DNA of 64,000 nt, taken from contig CAJUMJ010000029.1 in NCBI GenBank assembly GCA_910587095.1, positions 41,482 to 105,481 on the forward strand, given 5' to 3'. Below are positions 7,675-16,801 of this stretch, one piece after another; position 1 is the first letter of the stretch, and every line of letters starts with the position of its first letter. The stretch is from an uncultured Lachnospiraceae bacterium. Lineage in GTDB: Bacteria > Bacillota > Clostridia > Lachnospirales > Lachnospiraceae. The notes under the pieces were generated by a model that was not told where the DNA came from, searched no databases, and saw only the letters and a program-made list of their open reading frames with translations. The position numbers and the translations under genes were made by a program.

Positions 7675-8892
7675 TTAAATGCTCGCACGCACAAGTTTGG
7701 GCTGGTAGCCGTTGTCTTCAAGCGACTTGATGATCTGTTTTTTGTGCTCCGTCCCGTAAGCCTCCAGCGTAATGCGAAGCTCCACCGCCGCATTGCGGTT
7801 GATCGAGACAAACTGGTTATGTTCGAGCTTGATGACATTGCCGTTTTGTTTCGCGATCACATCCGACACCCTGGAAAGTTCTCCCGGTTTGTCCGGCAAA
7901 AGCACCGACACGGTAAATATCCGGTCGCGCAGCACCAGCCCCTGCTGTACCACGCAGGACATTGTGATCACATCCATATTTCCGCCACTTAGGATCGACA
8001 CCACTTTTTTGTTTTTCGCGTCCAGATGCTTTAGGGCCGCCACCGTGAGAAGGCCAGAGTTTTCCACGACCATCTTATGGTTTTCCACCATATCCAGGAA
8101 CGCCACCACTAATTCCTCATCCTCAACGGTAATGATATCGTCCAGGTTTTTGCTCACATAGGGGAAAATCTTCTCACCCGGCGTTTTCACCGCCGTGCCG
8201 TCCGCAATGGTATTGACCTGGGCCATCGTCTGCACTTTGCCCGCCTTGATGGATGCCTTCATACATGCCGCGCCCGCAGGCTCCACGCCTATCACCCTGA
8301 TTTTCGGATTCAAAAGCTTTGCCAGCGTAGACACGCCTGTGGCAAGCCCGCCGCCGCCAATGGGCACAAGAATGTAATCGACAAGCGGAAGCTCCTTGAT
8401 AATCTCCATGGCGATCGTTCCCTGTCCCGTCGCCACATCCAGATCGTCAAAGGGATGCACAAACGTATAACCGTTTTTTTCGGCAAGCGACAGCGCATGG
8501 GCGCATGCCTCGTCATAGACATCCCCGTGCAGAATCACCTCCGCCCCATAGCCCTTGGTACGGTTGACTTTAATCAGGGGAGTGGTGGTAGGCATCACAA
8601 TCACCGCCTTCACCCCGTAGCACCTGGCCGCGTAGGCCACACCCTGGGCATGGTTCCCGGCGGAAGCCGTAATCAGGCCCTTCGCACGCGCCTCCTCGGT
8701 CAGCGTACTGATCTTATAGTAGGCGCCTCGCAGTTTGTATGCTCCCGTAAGCTGCATATTTTCAGGTTTCAGATAAACCTTATTTCCTGTCTGCGCGCTG
8801 AAATAGTCGCTGTACACCAGCTTCGTCTCCGAGGCTACCTCCTTCACAATCTCATAGGCTTCCTCAAACTTGTCCAATATCAATTCATCCAT
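7675..8892 (-). CDS. ilvA: threonine ammonia-lyase
   Basis: PLP enzyme converting threonine to 2-oxobutanoate and ammonia. K53 in TGAYKLRGAYYK is the likely Schiff-base lysine, ASAGNHAQGVAYAA binds the substrate carboxylate and PIGGGGLATG holds the phosphate. A single ACT-type domain (about 325-405, VSVLLPDKPGELSRVSDVI) follows, as in the roughly 400-residue form often called TdcB. With this short form, biosynthetic (ilvA) and catabolic (tdcB) roles cannot be separated by sequence, so the symbol is tentative. A GTG two codons upstream is an alternative start. It sits between ftsY and yitT. Confidence 0.88.
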   Translation of the reverse strand: MDELILDKFEEAYEIVKEVASETKLVYSDYFSAQTGNKVYLKPENMQLTGAYKLRGAYYKISTLTEEARAKGLITASAGNHAQGVAYAARCYGVKAVIVMPTTTPLIKVNRTKGYGAEVILHGDVYDEACAHALSLAEKNGYTFVHPFDDLDVATGQGTIAMEIIKELPLVDYILVPIGGGGLATGVSTLAKLLNPKIRVIGVEPAGAACMKASIKAGKVQTMAQVNTIADGTAVKTPGEKIFPYVSKNLDDIITVEDEELVVAFLDMVENHKMVVENSGLLTVAALKHLDAKNKKVVSILSGGNMDVITMSCVVQQGLVLRDRIFTVSVLLPDKPGELSRVSDVIAKQNGNVIKLEHNQFVSINRNAAVELRITLEAYGTEHKKQIIKSLEDNGYQPKLVRASI

Positions 8893-8956
8893 CCCCACAA
8901 TACCTCCTCATTGCTCCTTGTCGCTTTTGCCAAACCAAAGCGCCTCCCGGTGCCAG

Positions 8957-9904
8957 TCACTCTTCCTGCTCACGGGACTTCGTATCAAAAAGCGCGTCGA
9001 CAAACTGCTTCGCGTCAAACTTCTGCAAGTCCTCTATGGACTCTCCCACGCCGATATACTTTACCGGAACCTGCAGTTCCGACTGGATCGCAACCGCGAT
9101 ACCGCCCTTGGCCGTCCCGTCCAGCTTTGTCAGTATAATGCCCGTCAGATCCGCCACCTCGCCAAACTCTCTTGCCTGCTGCAATGCGTTCTGCCCGGTA
9201 GTACCGTCAAGAACCACCAGATTCTCCCTGTGGGCGTCCGGGAATTCCCGGTCGATAATGCGGTTTATCTTTTTCAGCTCCTCCATCAGATTCTTTTTGT
9301 TGTGAAGCCGTCCCGCCGTATCACAGAGAAGTACATCCACATTTCTGGCTTTCGCCGCGTTCACCGCGTCATAAATCACGCTGGCAGGATCCGCGCCCTC
9401 CGTTCCGCCGATCATATCCACTCCGGCGCGGTCGGCCCAGGTCGAAAGCTGCTCTCCTGCAGCCGCACGGAAAGTATCGGCCGCCGCGATCAACACTTTT
9501 TTCCCCTGCCCTTTCAACTGCCCTGCCAGTTTCCCGACAGTGGTTGTCTTTCCCACACCGTTGACACCGACAATCAAGACAATCGACTGCTTTTGCTCAA
9601 ACTCGTAAGCCGTTTCCCCTACTTCCATCTGCTCCCTGATATTGTTGATCAGGTACTCTCTGCAGGCAACCGGCTCCTTGATATGGTTCTCCTTTACCTG
9701 GCGCTTCAGCGTTTCGAGAATTTCCCCGGTGGCTTTCACTCCGAGATCTCCCATAATCAAAATTTCTTCCAACTCCTCATAGAAATCGTCGTCGATATTG
9801 GAAAAGCCGCCGAACACCGCGTCCATCCCGTGTACAATGTTATCCCTTGTCTTGGTAAGACCCGCTTTCAGTCTGCTAAAGAACCCCTTCTTCTCCTCAC
9901 CCAT
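8957..9904 (-). CDS. ftsY: SRP receptor GTPase FtsY
   Basis: Receptor for the SRP-ribosome complex at the membrane, partner of Ffh. The 315-residue protein has only a short N-terminal A region (KKGFFSRLKAGLTKTRDNI, an amphipathic membrane-binding helix) before the NG core. G motifs are GVNGVGKTTTVGKLA, DTAGRLHNKKNLMEEL and TKLDGTAKGG, and the end shows KYIGVGESIEDLQKFD. It lies 16 bases after smc, the classical rnc-smc-ftsY order. Confidence 0.97.
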   Translation of the reverse strand: MGEEKKGFFSRLKAGLTKTRDNIVHGMDAVFGGFSNIDDDFYEELEEILIMGDLGVKATGEILETLKRQVKENHIKEPVACREYLINNIREQMEVGETAYEFEQKQSIVLIVGVNGVGKTTTVGKLAGQLKGQGKKVLIAAADTFRAAAGEQLSTWADRAGVDMIGGTEGADPASVIYDAVNAAKARNVDVLLCDTAGRLHNKKNLMEELKKINRIIDREFPDAHRENLVVLDGTTGQNALQQAREFGEVADLTGIILTKLDGTAKGGIAVAIQSELQVPVKYIGVGESIEDLQKFDAKQFVDALFDTKSREQEE

Positions 9905-9920
9905 TTTCCGTTTTCCCTTC

Positions 9921-12900
9921 TCAGCTTAATTCCTTATCAATCAGGTTGACGCTCACCAGCGTGGAAATACCTTTCTCCTGCATAGTGATTCCGTAAAGTC
10001 TGTCAGCCTTCTCCATGGTGCCTCTTCTATGCGTTATTACGATAAACTGCGTACTCTTTGTCAGTTTGTGTAAATACTTGGCAAACCGGGTCACATTGTT
10101 CTCGTCAAGAGCCGCCTCAATCTCGTCCAGCAGGCAAAACGGCGAAGGTTTCAGGTTCTGAATCGCAAAGAGCAGACAAATCGCCGTCAGGGATTTCTCT
10201 CCGCCGGACATCTGCATCATGTTGACAAGCTTCTTGCCCGGCGGCTGGGCAATCACCAGTATGCCCGCTTCCAGCACATCCTCGTCCTCTATCAACTCAA
10301 GAGAGCCCTTGCCGCCGCCGAACAGTTCCTTGAACACCTTATCAAATTCCCGGTTGATCTGCGCGAACTTTTCGTTAAACTGCTTGCGCATGGAGGTATC
10401 CAGCTCCTCGATAATGCCGATCAGCGTCTTCTCCGCCTCCACCAGATCGTCATGCTGGGTTTTTAAGAAGGTATAGCGCTCCATCAGATTGCGATAGTCC
10501 TCGATGGCGTTCACATTCACATCACCCAACTTGCGGATCTCGTCCTTGAGACTTCCGATCTCCCGTTTCATGGACGACAGATCGTTCATCTCCTCGTTTT
10601 TCATCCCTTCCGCGTCGGACAAGGTAATCTCATACTCGTCCCACATATAGTTGATCTGTGACTCAATCGACTCCTCCATCCGATCCTTCTGCGCATTCAG
10701 GCGGTATACTTCCTTATCTAAAGCCGTCGCGCGCTGTGAGAGTTCTTCTCTGGAAGTAAAGAAATTCTTCTGCTTTCCAGAAAGAGTTTCCTTCGTCTCC
10801 ATATCTTCTTTCAGTTTTTTCTCCGCGTCAGTCTGTGCCGAATGGGAAGCTTCTATTGTCTTCTCAATCTCCAGAATGCTCTCTTTCTTTCGCTCCACTT
10901 CCTCCTTGCCAAGATGAAGGCCCTCCTTCACCTCGTTAAGTTCAGTCTGAAACCGCTCTCTCTCGCCGTCCACACGCTCCAGGTTCTGCCTCTTAAAGTC
11001 GGCGTTCTGACGCATTTTCTCCACTTCCACATCCCACTCGGAAGTCTGCGCCGCCTGCTCGGATTCCAGCACTCGCTTCTCCTCGAGCTGCGCCTGAAAA
11101 CCGGCAATCTGCGCCTCCACACTTTTCTCCAGCTCCTCGGATTGTGCAAGCTCCTTTGCCGCCTCGTCCTTACCGGCCCGGATCTCCTCGATCTGAGTCT
11201 CGATATCCTTCTGCTCGGTCTTTAACTCGCCAAACCCTTCCGTCGCTTCGCTCTTTTTCTCCTCCGCCTGCATTACATTCATTCTGGCGGTATTTTGCTC
11301 GATGAATTTGCGCTGGATCTGTCCCTTGATATCCTCAATCTCCAGACGCATTTTGTTGCGGCCACGCTTTGTCTCCTCGATCTCATTTAAGATCTGGTCG
11401 ATCTCCTTCACATACTGCTTTACTTTTTTCTCTAACTCCTCCATCTCTCTGCGTCTTCCGAGCAGATTGGAGTTATTTCTAAACGCGCCGCCGCTGATTG
11501 CGCCGCCGGGCACGAGAAGTTCACCCTCCAGAGTAACCATGCGGATGCCGTAATCAAATTTTCTGGCAATCTTTACCGCATGATCTACATTGTCGACAAC
11601 AAGAATGCGGCCCAGCATGGCTTTCGCCACATTCTGATATTTTTTCTCTACTTTGACAAGTTTATCCGCCATCCCCACAACACCCGGTTCTTTCAGGGCG
11701 TCCGCATTTTTAAATTCCTGGGGATGGGTGATGCTCGTGAGTGGTAAAAAGGTAGCCCGGCCCGCTCTGGTCTTTTTCAAAAAGCCGATCATCTTCTTGG
11801 CCGTCTCCTCATCCTCCGTCACGATATTCTGTATGTTGCCGCCAAGCGCTGTCTCTATGGCCGTCTCATACTTTGCTTCCGCCTGAATGATGTCCGCCAC
11901 CACGCCGATGATACCCTTGTGCGTGTCTTTCTTTTCCATGACCGCCTTGACGCTGCCGCCGTATCCCTCATAGCGCTCCGTCAGATTGGAGAGCGCCTCC
12001 AGCTTGGATTTCTGCTGGTGATAGAGCACCTGCGTATCGCGAAGCTTCTGATCCTTTCCCGCAAGCTCGTCGCGCACGCCGGCGAGCTTCTCCTCCATAA
12101 GCTCCTGTTTCTCGGTAAGCTCCTTAATCGCTGTGGTGATAGACTCAAATTCTTCCTCCAGCTTCTTGATCGTCTCCGTCTGCTCCGCTTCGTCGGACTT
12201 GGCGCGTAGGAGTCTGGAATTAAGCTCCGCTTTCCGGATGTTTACCTGTTCGAGCATGGTATCGAAACGCCCCAGCTTGGATTTGATGGTAGCCCGGTTG
12301 TTCAGCGCCTCTATGATTGTATTTTTCCCGCTCTCAATATGATTATTTAAGACTTCGATCTCGCCCTGGGTCTTTTCCAGAAGTTCTCTGGCCTGCGCCC
12401 TCTCCTCCTCAAGCTTTGAGAGCTGTCCGTCAAGCTGCCGCTTTTCCAAAAGAATGGATTCCCGCTCTTTGTCACGTTCGGCGAGCTGCTCGCTGATGCT
12501 GCGGATGCGCGTCCTTAAATGTTCCTCGTTTCCTTCCGCGGAATGAATCTGCTCCTTTAAGACGTTGATTTCGCCCTCCAGCTTCGACCGCATGACACCG
12601 GTGTCCGTGAGGGTAGCCCTGGCCGACTCGATCTCCCGCTCAAGCTCCTCGATGCGGCCCTGTATCCGCTCGTATTCTTCCTTGGCGGCTTCGTACTTAT
12701 CCGTGGTTTCCTTCAGATCACCCGATGCGATCTTCAGCTTCTCGTCCACATCCTTAAGCTGTTCCGTCACCCGAATGTTTTCCAGAAGAAACACGTTGAC
12801 GTCCAGTGTCTTTAACTCTTCCCGCTTCCGAAGATAAATTCTTGCCTTGTCCGCCTGCTTTTCAAGCGGGCCCGTCTGCTTTTCAAGCTCCGTCAGTATA

Positions 12901-13478
12901 TCGTTCACACGCAAAAGATTCTGTTTTTCTGTTTCCAGCTTCTTCTGCGCCGCATATTTTCTTCTCTTAAATTTGACAATACCGGCCGCCTCGTCAAAAA
13001 GCTCCCTGCGCTCTTCCGGCTTGCCGCTCAAAATCTTGTCGATCTGGCCCTGCCCGATGATGGAGTAGCCCTCCTTGCCGATACCCGTGTCATAGAACAG
13101 TTCGTTGACGTCCTTTAACCGGCACGGCGTACCGTTTAACATGTATTCGCTCTCCCCGGAGCGGTACAGCCGCCTTGATACCGTCACCTCGTCATAGTCG
13201 ATAGGAAGCTGGTGGTCGGAATTGTCCAGCGTAATTGACACATATGCATAGCCCAAAGGCTTGCGCATTTCCGTCCCGGAAAAAATCACGTCCTGCATGG
13301 ACGCGCCGCGAAGCTGCTTGATCCGCTGTTCCCCAAGCACCCATCTGACCGCATCGGCCACGTTACTCTTGCCCGAGCCGTTAGGCCCCACAATTCCTGT
13401 AATACCGTTGTGAAATTTGAAGGTAATTTTATTTGCAAAGGATTTGAATCCGTGTACTTCTATACTTTTTAAATACAT
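9921..13478 (-). CDS. smc: chromosome condensation ATPase SMC
   Basis: Structural maintenance of chromosomes protein that forms the condensin ring with ScpA and ScpB. At 1185 residues it has the normal length. The N-terminal Walker A (GPNGSGKSNVADAVRWVLGE) is followed by a long coiled coil (about 170-500), a hinge (about 515-680, with glycines in GGSVKAVMEKKDTHKGIIG), a return coil (to about 1020) and the C-terminal signature MSGGEKSLTAICLLFAIQ with Walker B FCLLDEIEAALDENN. It is encoded between rnc and ftsY. Confidence 0.97.
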   Translation of the reverse strand: MYLKSIEVHGFKSFANKITFKFHNGITGIVGPNGSGKSNVADAVRWVLGEQRIKQLRGASMQDVIFSGTEMRKPLGYAYVSITLDNSDHQLPIDYDEVTVSRRLYRSGESEYMLNGTPCRLKDVNELFYDTGIGKEGYSIIGQGQIDKILSGKPEERRELFDEAAGIVKFKRRKYAAQKKLETEKQNLLRVNDILTELEKQTGPLEKQADKARIYLRKREELKTLDVNVFLLENIRVTEQLKDVDEKLKIASGDLKETTDKYEAAKEEYERIQGRIEELEREIESARATLTDTGVMRSKLEGEINVLKEQIHSAEGNEEHLRTRIRSISEQLAERDKERESILLEKRQLDGQLSKLEEERAQARELLEKTQGEIEVLNNHIESGKNTIIEALNNRATIKSKLGRFDTMLEQVNIRKAELNSRLLRAKSDEAEQTETIKKLEEEFESITTAIKELTEKQELMEEKLAGVRDELAGKDQKLRDTQVLYHQQKSKLEALSNLTERYEGYGGSVKAVMEKKDTHKGIIGVVADIIQAEAKYETAIETALGGNIQNIVTEDEETAKKMIGFLKKTRAGRATFLPLTSITHPQEFKNADALKEPGVVGMADKLVKVEKKYQNVAKAMLGRILVVDNVDHAVKIARKFDYGIRMVTLEGELLVPGGAISGGAFRNNSNLLGRRREMEELEKKVKQYVKEIDQILNEIEETKRGRNKMRLEIEDIKGQIQRKFIEQNTARMNVMQAEEKKSEATEGFGELKTEQKDIETQIEEIRAGKDEAAKELAQSEELEKSVEAQIAGFQAQLEEKRVLESEQAAQTSEWDVEVEKMRQNADFKRQNLERVDGERERFQTELNEVKEGLHLGKEEVERKKESILEIEKTIEASHSAQTDAEKKLKEDMETKETLSGKQKNFFTSREELSQRATALDKEVYRLNAQKDRMEESIESQINYMWDEYEITLSDAEGMKNEEMNDLSSMKREIGSLKDEIRKLGDVNVNAIEDYRNLMERYTFLKTQHDDLVEAEKTLIGIIEELDTSMRKQFNEKFAQINREFDKVFKELFGGGKGSLELIEDEDVLEAGILVIAQPPGKKLVNMMQMSGGEKSLTAICLLFAIQNLKPSPFCLLDEIEAALDENNVTRFAKYLHKLTKSTQFIVITHRRGTMEKADRLYGITMQEKGISTLVSVNLIDKELS

Positions 13479-13487
13479 ATGTACCTC

Positions 13488-14189
13488 TTATCTCAAGCCT
13501 CCCCATTTATTTCTGGCACATAAAGCCCTGTACGCTGCCTGCTGCTGCGCCGCCTTTTTGGAGTGGCCGCTTCCCTCTCCCACCTTTTTACCGCCCACAT
13601 AGGCCTCCACTTCGAATATCTTGTCGTGCTGGGGCCCTTCCTCTCTCACAAGCCTATATTGAAGATCCCCTGCGTTTTCCCGCTGCACAATCTCCTGCAA
13701 AATTGTCTTTGCGTCGTAAAAAAGCTGCTTATTCTCCAAATCAGACAGTATGAACCGGTGGATAAAAGCGGAAGCCTCCTTAAGTCCTCCGTCCAGATAG
13801 ATCGCGCCGATTAGCGCCTCCATCACATCGGAGACAATGGAATCCCTGCCCCTGCCGCCTGTAGTCTCCTCCCCTCTTCCGAGGAAAATGAACTCTTCCA
13901 GAGAAAATTCTCTGGCGCAGTAGGCGAGCGCCGGCTCACAGACCATGGAAGCCCGCAGCTTTGTCAGCTCCCCCTCGGCCGTCTTTGTCTGCTCCCGAAA
14001 AAGAAAGTCACTGCTCACAAGCTCCAACACGGCGTCTCCCAAAAATTCCAGCCTCTCATAATTCTCATATCTGTTGATTTTCATCTCGTTGGCATAGGAG
14101 CTGTGGGTGAGCGCCTGACGCAAGAGCTTTCTGTCCTGAAACCGATATGCGATTTTTTCTTCCAACCTGCCTAACTCTTCGTCCATCAT
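13488..14189 (-). CDS. rnc: ribonuclease III
   Basis: Cuts double-stranded RNA during rRNA and mRNA maturation. The catalytic domain shows the signature ERLEFLGDAVLEL (about 45-57) with the acidic metal ligands, and DVMEALIGAIYLDGG with the second acidic pair. A double-stranded RNA-binding domain follows (about 155-225, ending in SKKAAQQQAAYRAL). Two ATG codons stand in tandem; the second (14186) has better spacing from GGAGG. It lies between acpP and smc. Confidence 0.96.
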   Translation of the reverse strand: MMDEELGRLEEKIAYRFQDRKLLRQALTHSSYANEMKINRYENYERLEFLGDAVLELVSSDFLFREQTKTAEGELTKLRASMVCEPALAYCAREFSLEEFIFLGRGEETTGGRGRDSIVSDVMEALIGAIYLDGGLKEASAFIHRFILSDLENKQLFYDAKTILQEIVQRENAGDLQYRLVREEGPQHDKIFEVEAYVGGKKVGEGSGHSKKAAQQQAAYRALCARNKWGGLR

Positions 14190-14234
14190 AAATCCTCCGC
14201 ATGGAAAAGCCCCTTCCTTATCGAAAGGGCCCCT

Positions 14235-14465
14235 CTACTCCCTGCTGCTCTTGATCAGTTCTACCGCTTCGCCTACCGTAACGATACGCTCCGCTTTCTT
14301 CGCCGGTATTTCAATGCCAAAAGCATCTTCAATTCCCATAATAATCTGGTAGACATCCAGGGAATCGGCTCCCAGATCCTCCAGAAAAGTGGTTTCCTCT
14401 GTGATTTCCATGGGATCCACACTCAGGATCCCCGCTATCACTTCACGTAATTTATCCAATTCCAT
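14235..14465 (-). CDS. acpP: acyl carrier protein
   Basis: Carries growing acyl chains for fatty acid synthesis on a phosphopantetheine arm attached to S35 in GADSLD. The protein is 76 residues, acidic, with helix II DVYQIIMGIEDAFGIEI. I chose the ATG at 14465 (MELDKLREV), since nine residues of open frame upstream do not look like ACP. It lies between plsX and rnc. A short G/C-rich hairpin (AAAGGGGC-type) lies between it and rnc. Confidence 0.96.
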   Translation of the reverse strand: MELDKLREVIAGILSVDPMEITEETTFLEDLGADSLDVYQIIMGIEDAFGIEIPAKKAERIVTVGEAVELIKSSRE

Positions 14466-14519
14466 GACAAAACATACCTCTCCGCTCTCCAAAGCGTCTT
14501 TCGCTGCCGGTAACTGTTT

Positions 14520-15533
14520 TCAGGCTTCCTTCGCCGCAATCATATCTCTGATTTTCCCACTGATTTTCTGCTCCGTAAAGGTGATACACTGCAAAATAGA
14601 ATTCTTGATTTCATTTGCCCTGGAGCTTCCGTGCGTCTTCACCACCAGACCTTTCAGTCCAAGAAGCGGCGCGCCTCCGTACTGTTCCAGGTCAAAAGCC
14701 TTGAGCGTCGTCTTGAGCGCCGGTTTGACCATAAGTGCACCGATCTTGCTGCGCAGGGAAGTCATCATCCCTTCCTTCACCTTGGAAATCAGCGTCAGTC
14801 CCACGCCCTCATATGTCTTTAAAATCACATTTCCCACAAAAGCCTCGCAGACCACCACGTCCGCTGCGCCCGCGGGAATATCTCTTGCCTCCACACTGCC
14901 GATAAAATTGATATCCGGGCAGTTTTTCAGGAGCGGAAACGTCTCCTTCACCAAGGCGTTTCCCTTTTCCTCCTCGGCCCCGATATTCACGATACCGACC
15001 TTTGGATGACTCACACCCATCACATGCTCCATATAGACTGAGCCCATCTGCGCAAACTGTAACAGATGCGAAGGTCTTGCATCCACATTGGCCCCGCAGT
15101 CGATCAGAAGGGAACAACCTGTAGCCGTTGGGATTAAAGGCGCAAGAGGCGGTCTTTCCACTCCCTTGATACGGCCGACGATCACCTGTCCCCCCACCAA
15201 AGTCGCCCCGGTGCTGCCGGCGGACACAAAGGCGTCGCAGGTGCCGTCCTTTACGAGATTCAGCGCCTTCACAAGCGAGGAATCTTTCTTTTTGCGGATT
15301 GCCATCACCGGCGGTTCCGCCGTCTCTATGATTTCGGAGGCATGTACCACCTCAATCCGCTCCTTCGCATATGTATATTTGGCAAGCTCCTTTTCCAGAA
15401 TATCCTGTCTGCCCACGAGATACACCTTGACCTTGCCGCTCTCATTGACCGCGTCCACGGCGCCCTTCACCGTCTCAACCGGGGCATTGTCGCCGCCCAT
15501 GGCGTCCACCGCCACCTTCACCCACTCGCTCAT
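14520..15533 (-). CDS. plsX: phosphate acyltransferase PlsX
   Basis: Makes acyl-phosphate from acyl-ACP for PlsY in phospholipid synthesis. The 337-residue protein starts WVKVAVDAMGGDNAP and contains FVSAGSTGATLVGG and LPLLKNCPDINFIGSVEARD. A GGAAGG ribosome site precedes the ATG. It is first in plsX-acpP-rnc-smc-ftsY and is preceded by a promoter and an unusually long, structured leader of about 190 bases, which suggests control of membrane lipid supply. Confidence 0.96.
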   Translation of the reverse strand: MSEWVKVAVDAMGGDNAPVETVKGAVDAVNESGKVKVYLVGRQDILEKELAKYTYAKERIEVVHASEIIETAEPPVMAIRKKKDSSLVKALNLVKDGTCDAFVSAGSTGATLVGGQVIVGRIKGVERPPLAPLIPTATGCSLLIDCGANVDARPSHLLQFAQMGSVYMEHVMGVSHPKVGIVNIGAEEEKGNALVKETFPLLKNCPDINFIGSVEARDIPAGAADVVVCEAFVGNVILKTYEGVGLTLISKVKEGMMTSLRSKIGALMVKPALKTTLKAFDLEQYGGAPLLGLKGLVVKTHGSSRANEIKNSILQCITFTEQKISGKIRDMIAAKEA

Positions 15534-15730
15534 ATGTTACCTTCCGTTTCTTAATTATTAAACTCTTCTCACACTAACCAACATGTCATAGCTCTGCTGT
15601 GACTCAAACCAGTGCGGAGAATGCCGTATTTTGGGCATTCTCCTGTGTGAGACGGAGTTGCAACGCAGCTCCTGGAGTTTCTTGGCGTCCCGTCCTATGG
15701 CGGGACGTCTTTAGAAACTCTTCTCACACT

Positions 15731-15759
15731 AATATACTAAAAAAAACCTCGAAAATCAA
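15731..15759 (-). promoter_or_regulatory. promoter of plsX operon
   Basis: TTGATT (15754-15759) and TATATT (15731-15736) are separated by exactly 17 bases on the minus strand. The first copy of the TTAGTGTGAGAAGAG repeat overlaps the -10 box and start site, a good place for an operator. Confidence 0.7.
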
Positions 15760-15791
15760 GGTATTGCCTGACAGATTAAAATTGGGTTAAA

Positions 15792-15834
15792 AACAAAGAA
15801 ATCAAGGGTCGCATATTCTCGTAAACCCTTGATT
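15792..15834. terminator. terminator after rpmF
   Basis: AATCAAGGGT pairs with ACCCTTGATT around a 15-base loop, followed on the minus strand by TTCTTTGTTTTT. It ends the yceD-rpmF transcript about 15 bases after the rpmF stop. Confidence 0.8.
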
Positions 15835-15852
15835 CCTCTACATTCCTTTTGA

Positions 15853-16032
15853 TCAGTCAACCGCGATGATCTCTTTTTTGTTGTATGTTCCGCATTTCTT
15901 ACATACTCTGTGAGGCACCATCAGCGCACCACACTTGCTGCATTTTACCAATGTCGGAGCAGTCATTTTCCAGTTTGCTCTTCTCTTATCTCTTCTGCCT
16001 TTAGAAGATTTGTTTTTAGGACAAATAGACAT
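15853..16032 (-). CDS. rpmF: 50S ribosomal protein L32
   Basis: Small ribosomal protein of 59 residues starting MSICPKNKSSKGRRDKRRANWK. It keeps two CxxC pairs (CSKC and CKKC), so it is the zinc-binding form. The ATG at 16032 was chosen because AAGGAGGT lies just upstream and overlaps the end of the DUF177 gene. The two genes form the classical yceD-rpmF pair. Confidence 0.97.
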   Translation of the reverse strand: MSICPKNKSSKGRRDKRRANWKMTAPTLVKCSKCGALMVPHRVCKKCGTYNKKEIIAVD

Positions 16033-16034
16033 CG

Positions 16035-16559
16035 TCACACCTCCTTATCCGCTTCGAAAATATCTTTGATCGCCGCCATCCTGGGATCAGGGACAAACGT
16101 TTCGCAATCACATGTCCCCGTATTCAGATCCCTGCCGCATATGGGGCAGATCCCCTTACAATCCGGCTTACACAGGATCTTCATAGGCCAGCTTGTCACT
16201 ATCTCACTGATTAGTAAGTCTTCCACATTCAACTGAAAGCCATCCATAAAGGGCTGTTCCTCATAGACCGAAAGTTCAGCCGACGCATCCGGCGCCCATA
16301 CCTCCCTGATAAAACAAAGCGCTATCTTCTGCTGTACGGGCTTGAGACATCTGTCGCATTCCGCATCGAAAATATACTCCGCCTCTCCTTCAACCCGCGC
16401 TCTGCCCTTACCGGTATTGGTAAAAACAAACCGCACCGGCGATGAAGACTTCACCGGATATTTTCCGACGCCCACAGAAACTTCCCTGATTTCCGCCTCC
16501 GTTTGCGTTGAAACAACTCTGTCCTCGTTTGTCAGCACCTCTGTCAAATTTATGAACAT
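16035..16559 (-). CDS. yceD: DUF177 family protein (YceD)
   Basis: The 174-residue protein is linked to rpmF and is thought to act in 23S rRNA or ribosome biogenesis. It has CDRCLKPVQ near residue 95, and a cysteine-rich patch CKPDCKGICPICGRDLN near 138-154, likely a metal site. It is transcribed from a near-consensus promoter 27 bases upstream and overlaps the ribosome site of rpmF. Confidence 0.93.
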   Translation of the reverse strand: MFINLTEVLTNEDRVVSTQTEAEIREVSVGVGKYPVKSSSPVRFVFTNTGKGRARVEGEAEYIFDAECDRCLKPVQQKIALCFIREVWAPDASAELSVYEEQPFMDGFQLNVEDLLISEIVTSWPMKILCKPDCKGICPICGRDLNTGTCDCETFVPDPRMAAIKDIFEADKEV

Positions 16560-16585
16560 AGCAGACTCCTATCCACACTCAGACA

Positions 16586-16614
16586 ATTATACATACGACA
16601 TGCGGGTTTGTCAA
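16586..16614 (-). promoter_or_regulatory. consensus promoter of yceD-rpmF
   Basis: Both hexamers match consensus, TTGACA (16609-16614) and TATAAT (16586-16591), with 17 bases between them on the minus strand. Start codon of yceD lies 27 bases downstream. Confidence 0.93.
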
Positions 16615-16687
16615 CCAATATTTTACTTTTCACTATAACCTAACATTATGACATAAAAAACTAGTTTCTAATTTTTCCCGCTTATGA

Positions 16688-16750
16688 TACAATAGACAAA
16701 GACTATGCAAAACAGATGCATTATAAAGCTTGCCTGGATGCATAGTCAAT
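16688..16750 (+). promoter_or_regulatory. extended -10 promoter and leader hairpin of the MCP gene
   Basis: TGATACAAT gives an extended -10 (TACAAT at 16688-16693). About ten bases later GACTATGCA (16709 region) and TGCATAGTC (to about 16747) form a 9-bp stem around a loop of about 29 bases at the 5' end of the predicted transcript. It does not match a riboswitch I know. Confidence 0.4.
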
Positions 16751-16801
16751 AATATTATTGTTCATTATTATTTATTATTAAGAAAGCGGAGAAAGGACAA
16801 T

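Larger units (their letters stand above)
15534..15852 (-). other. plsX leader and rpmF-plsX intergenic region
   Basis: The 319 bases hold, in minus-strand order, the rpmF terminator, the plsX promoter and a leader of about 190 bases. In the leader the 18-mer TTAGTGTGAGAAGAGTTT occurs twice (about 15714-15731 and 15561-15578). Between the copies lie three stem-loops: GTCCCG/CGGGAC, GGAG-TGC/GCA-CTCC and GGAGAATGCC/GGCATTCTCC. No open frame is evident. It could be regulatory RNA or an operator pair; nothing here names the regulator. Confidence 0.6.

Noticed and set aside
8870..9949. A 359-codon plus-strand frame over ftsY and the end of ilvA.
   Set aside because: Both minus-strand genes are certain by motif and order; the plus frame has no domain or start signal.
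16700..16801. A cyclic-di-GMP riboswitch in the leader of the MCP gene.
   Set aside because: The leader has one 9-bp stem but lacks the conserved GCAAA and tetraloop-receptor features and is too short.
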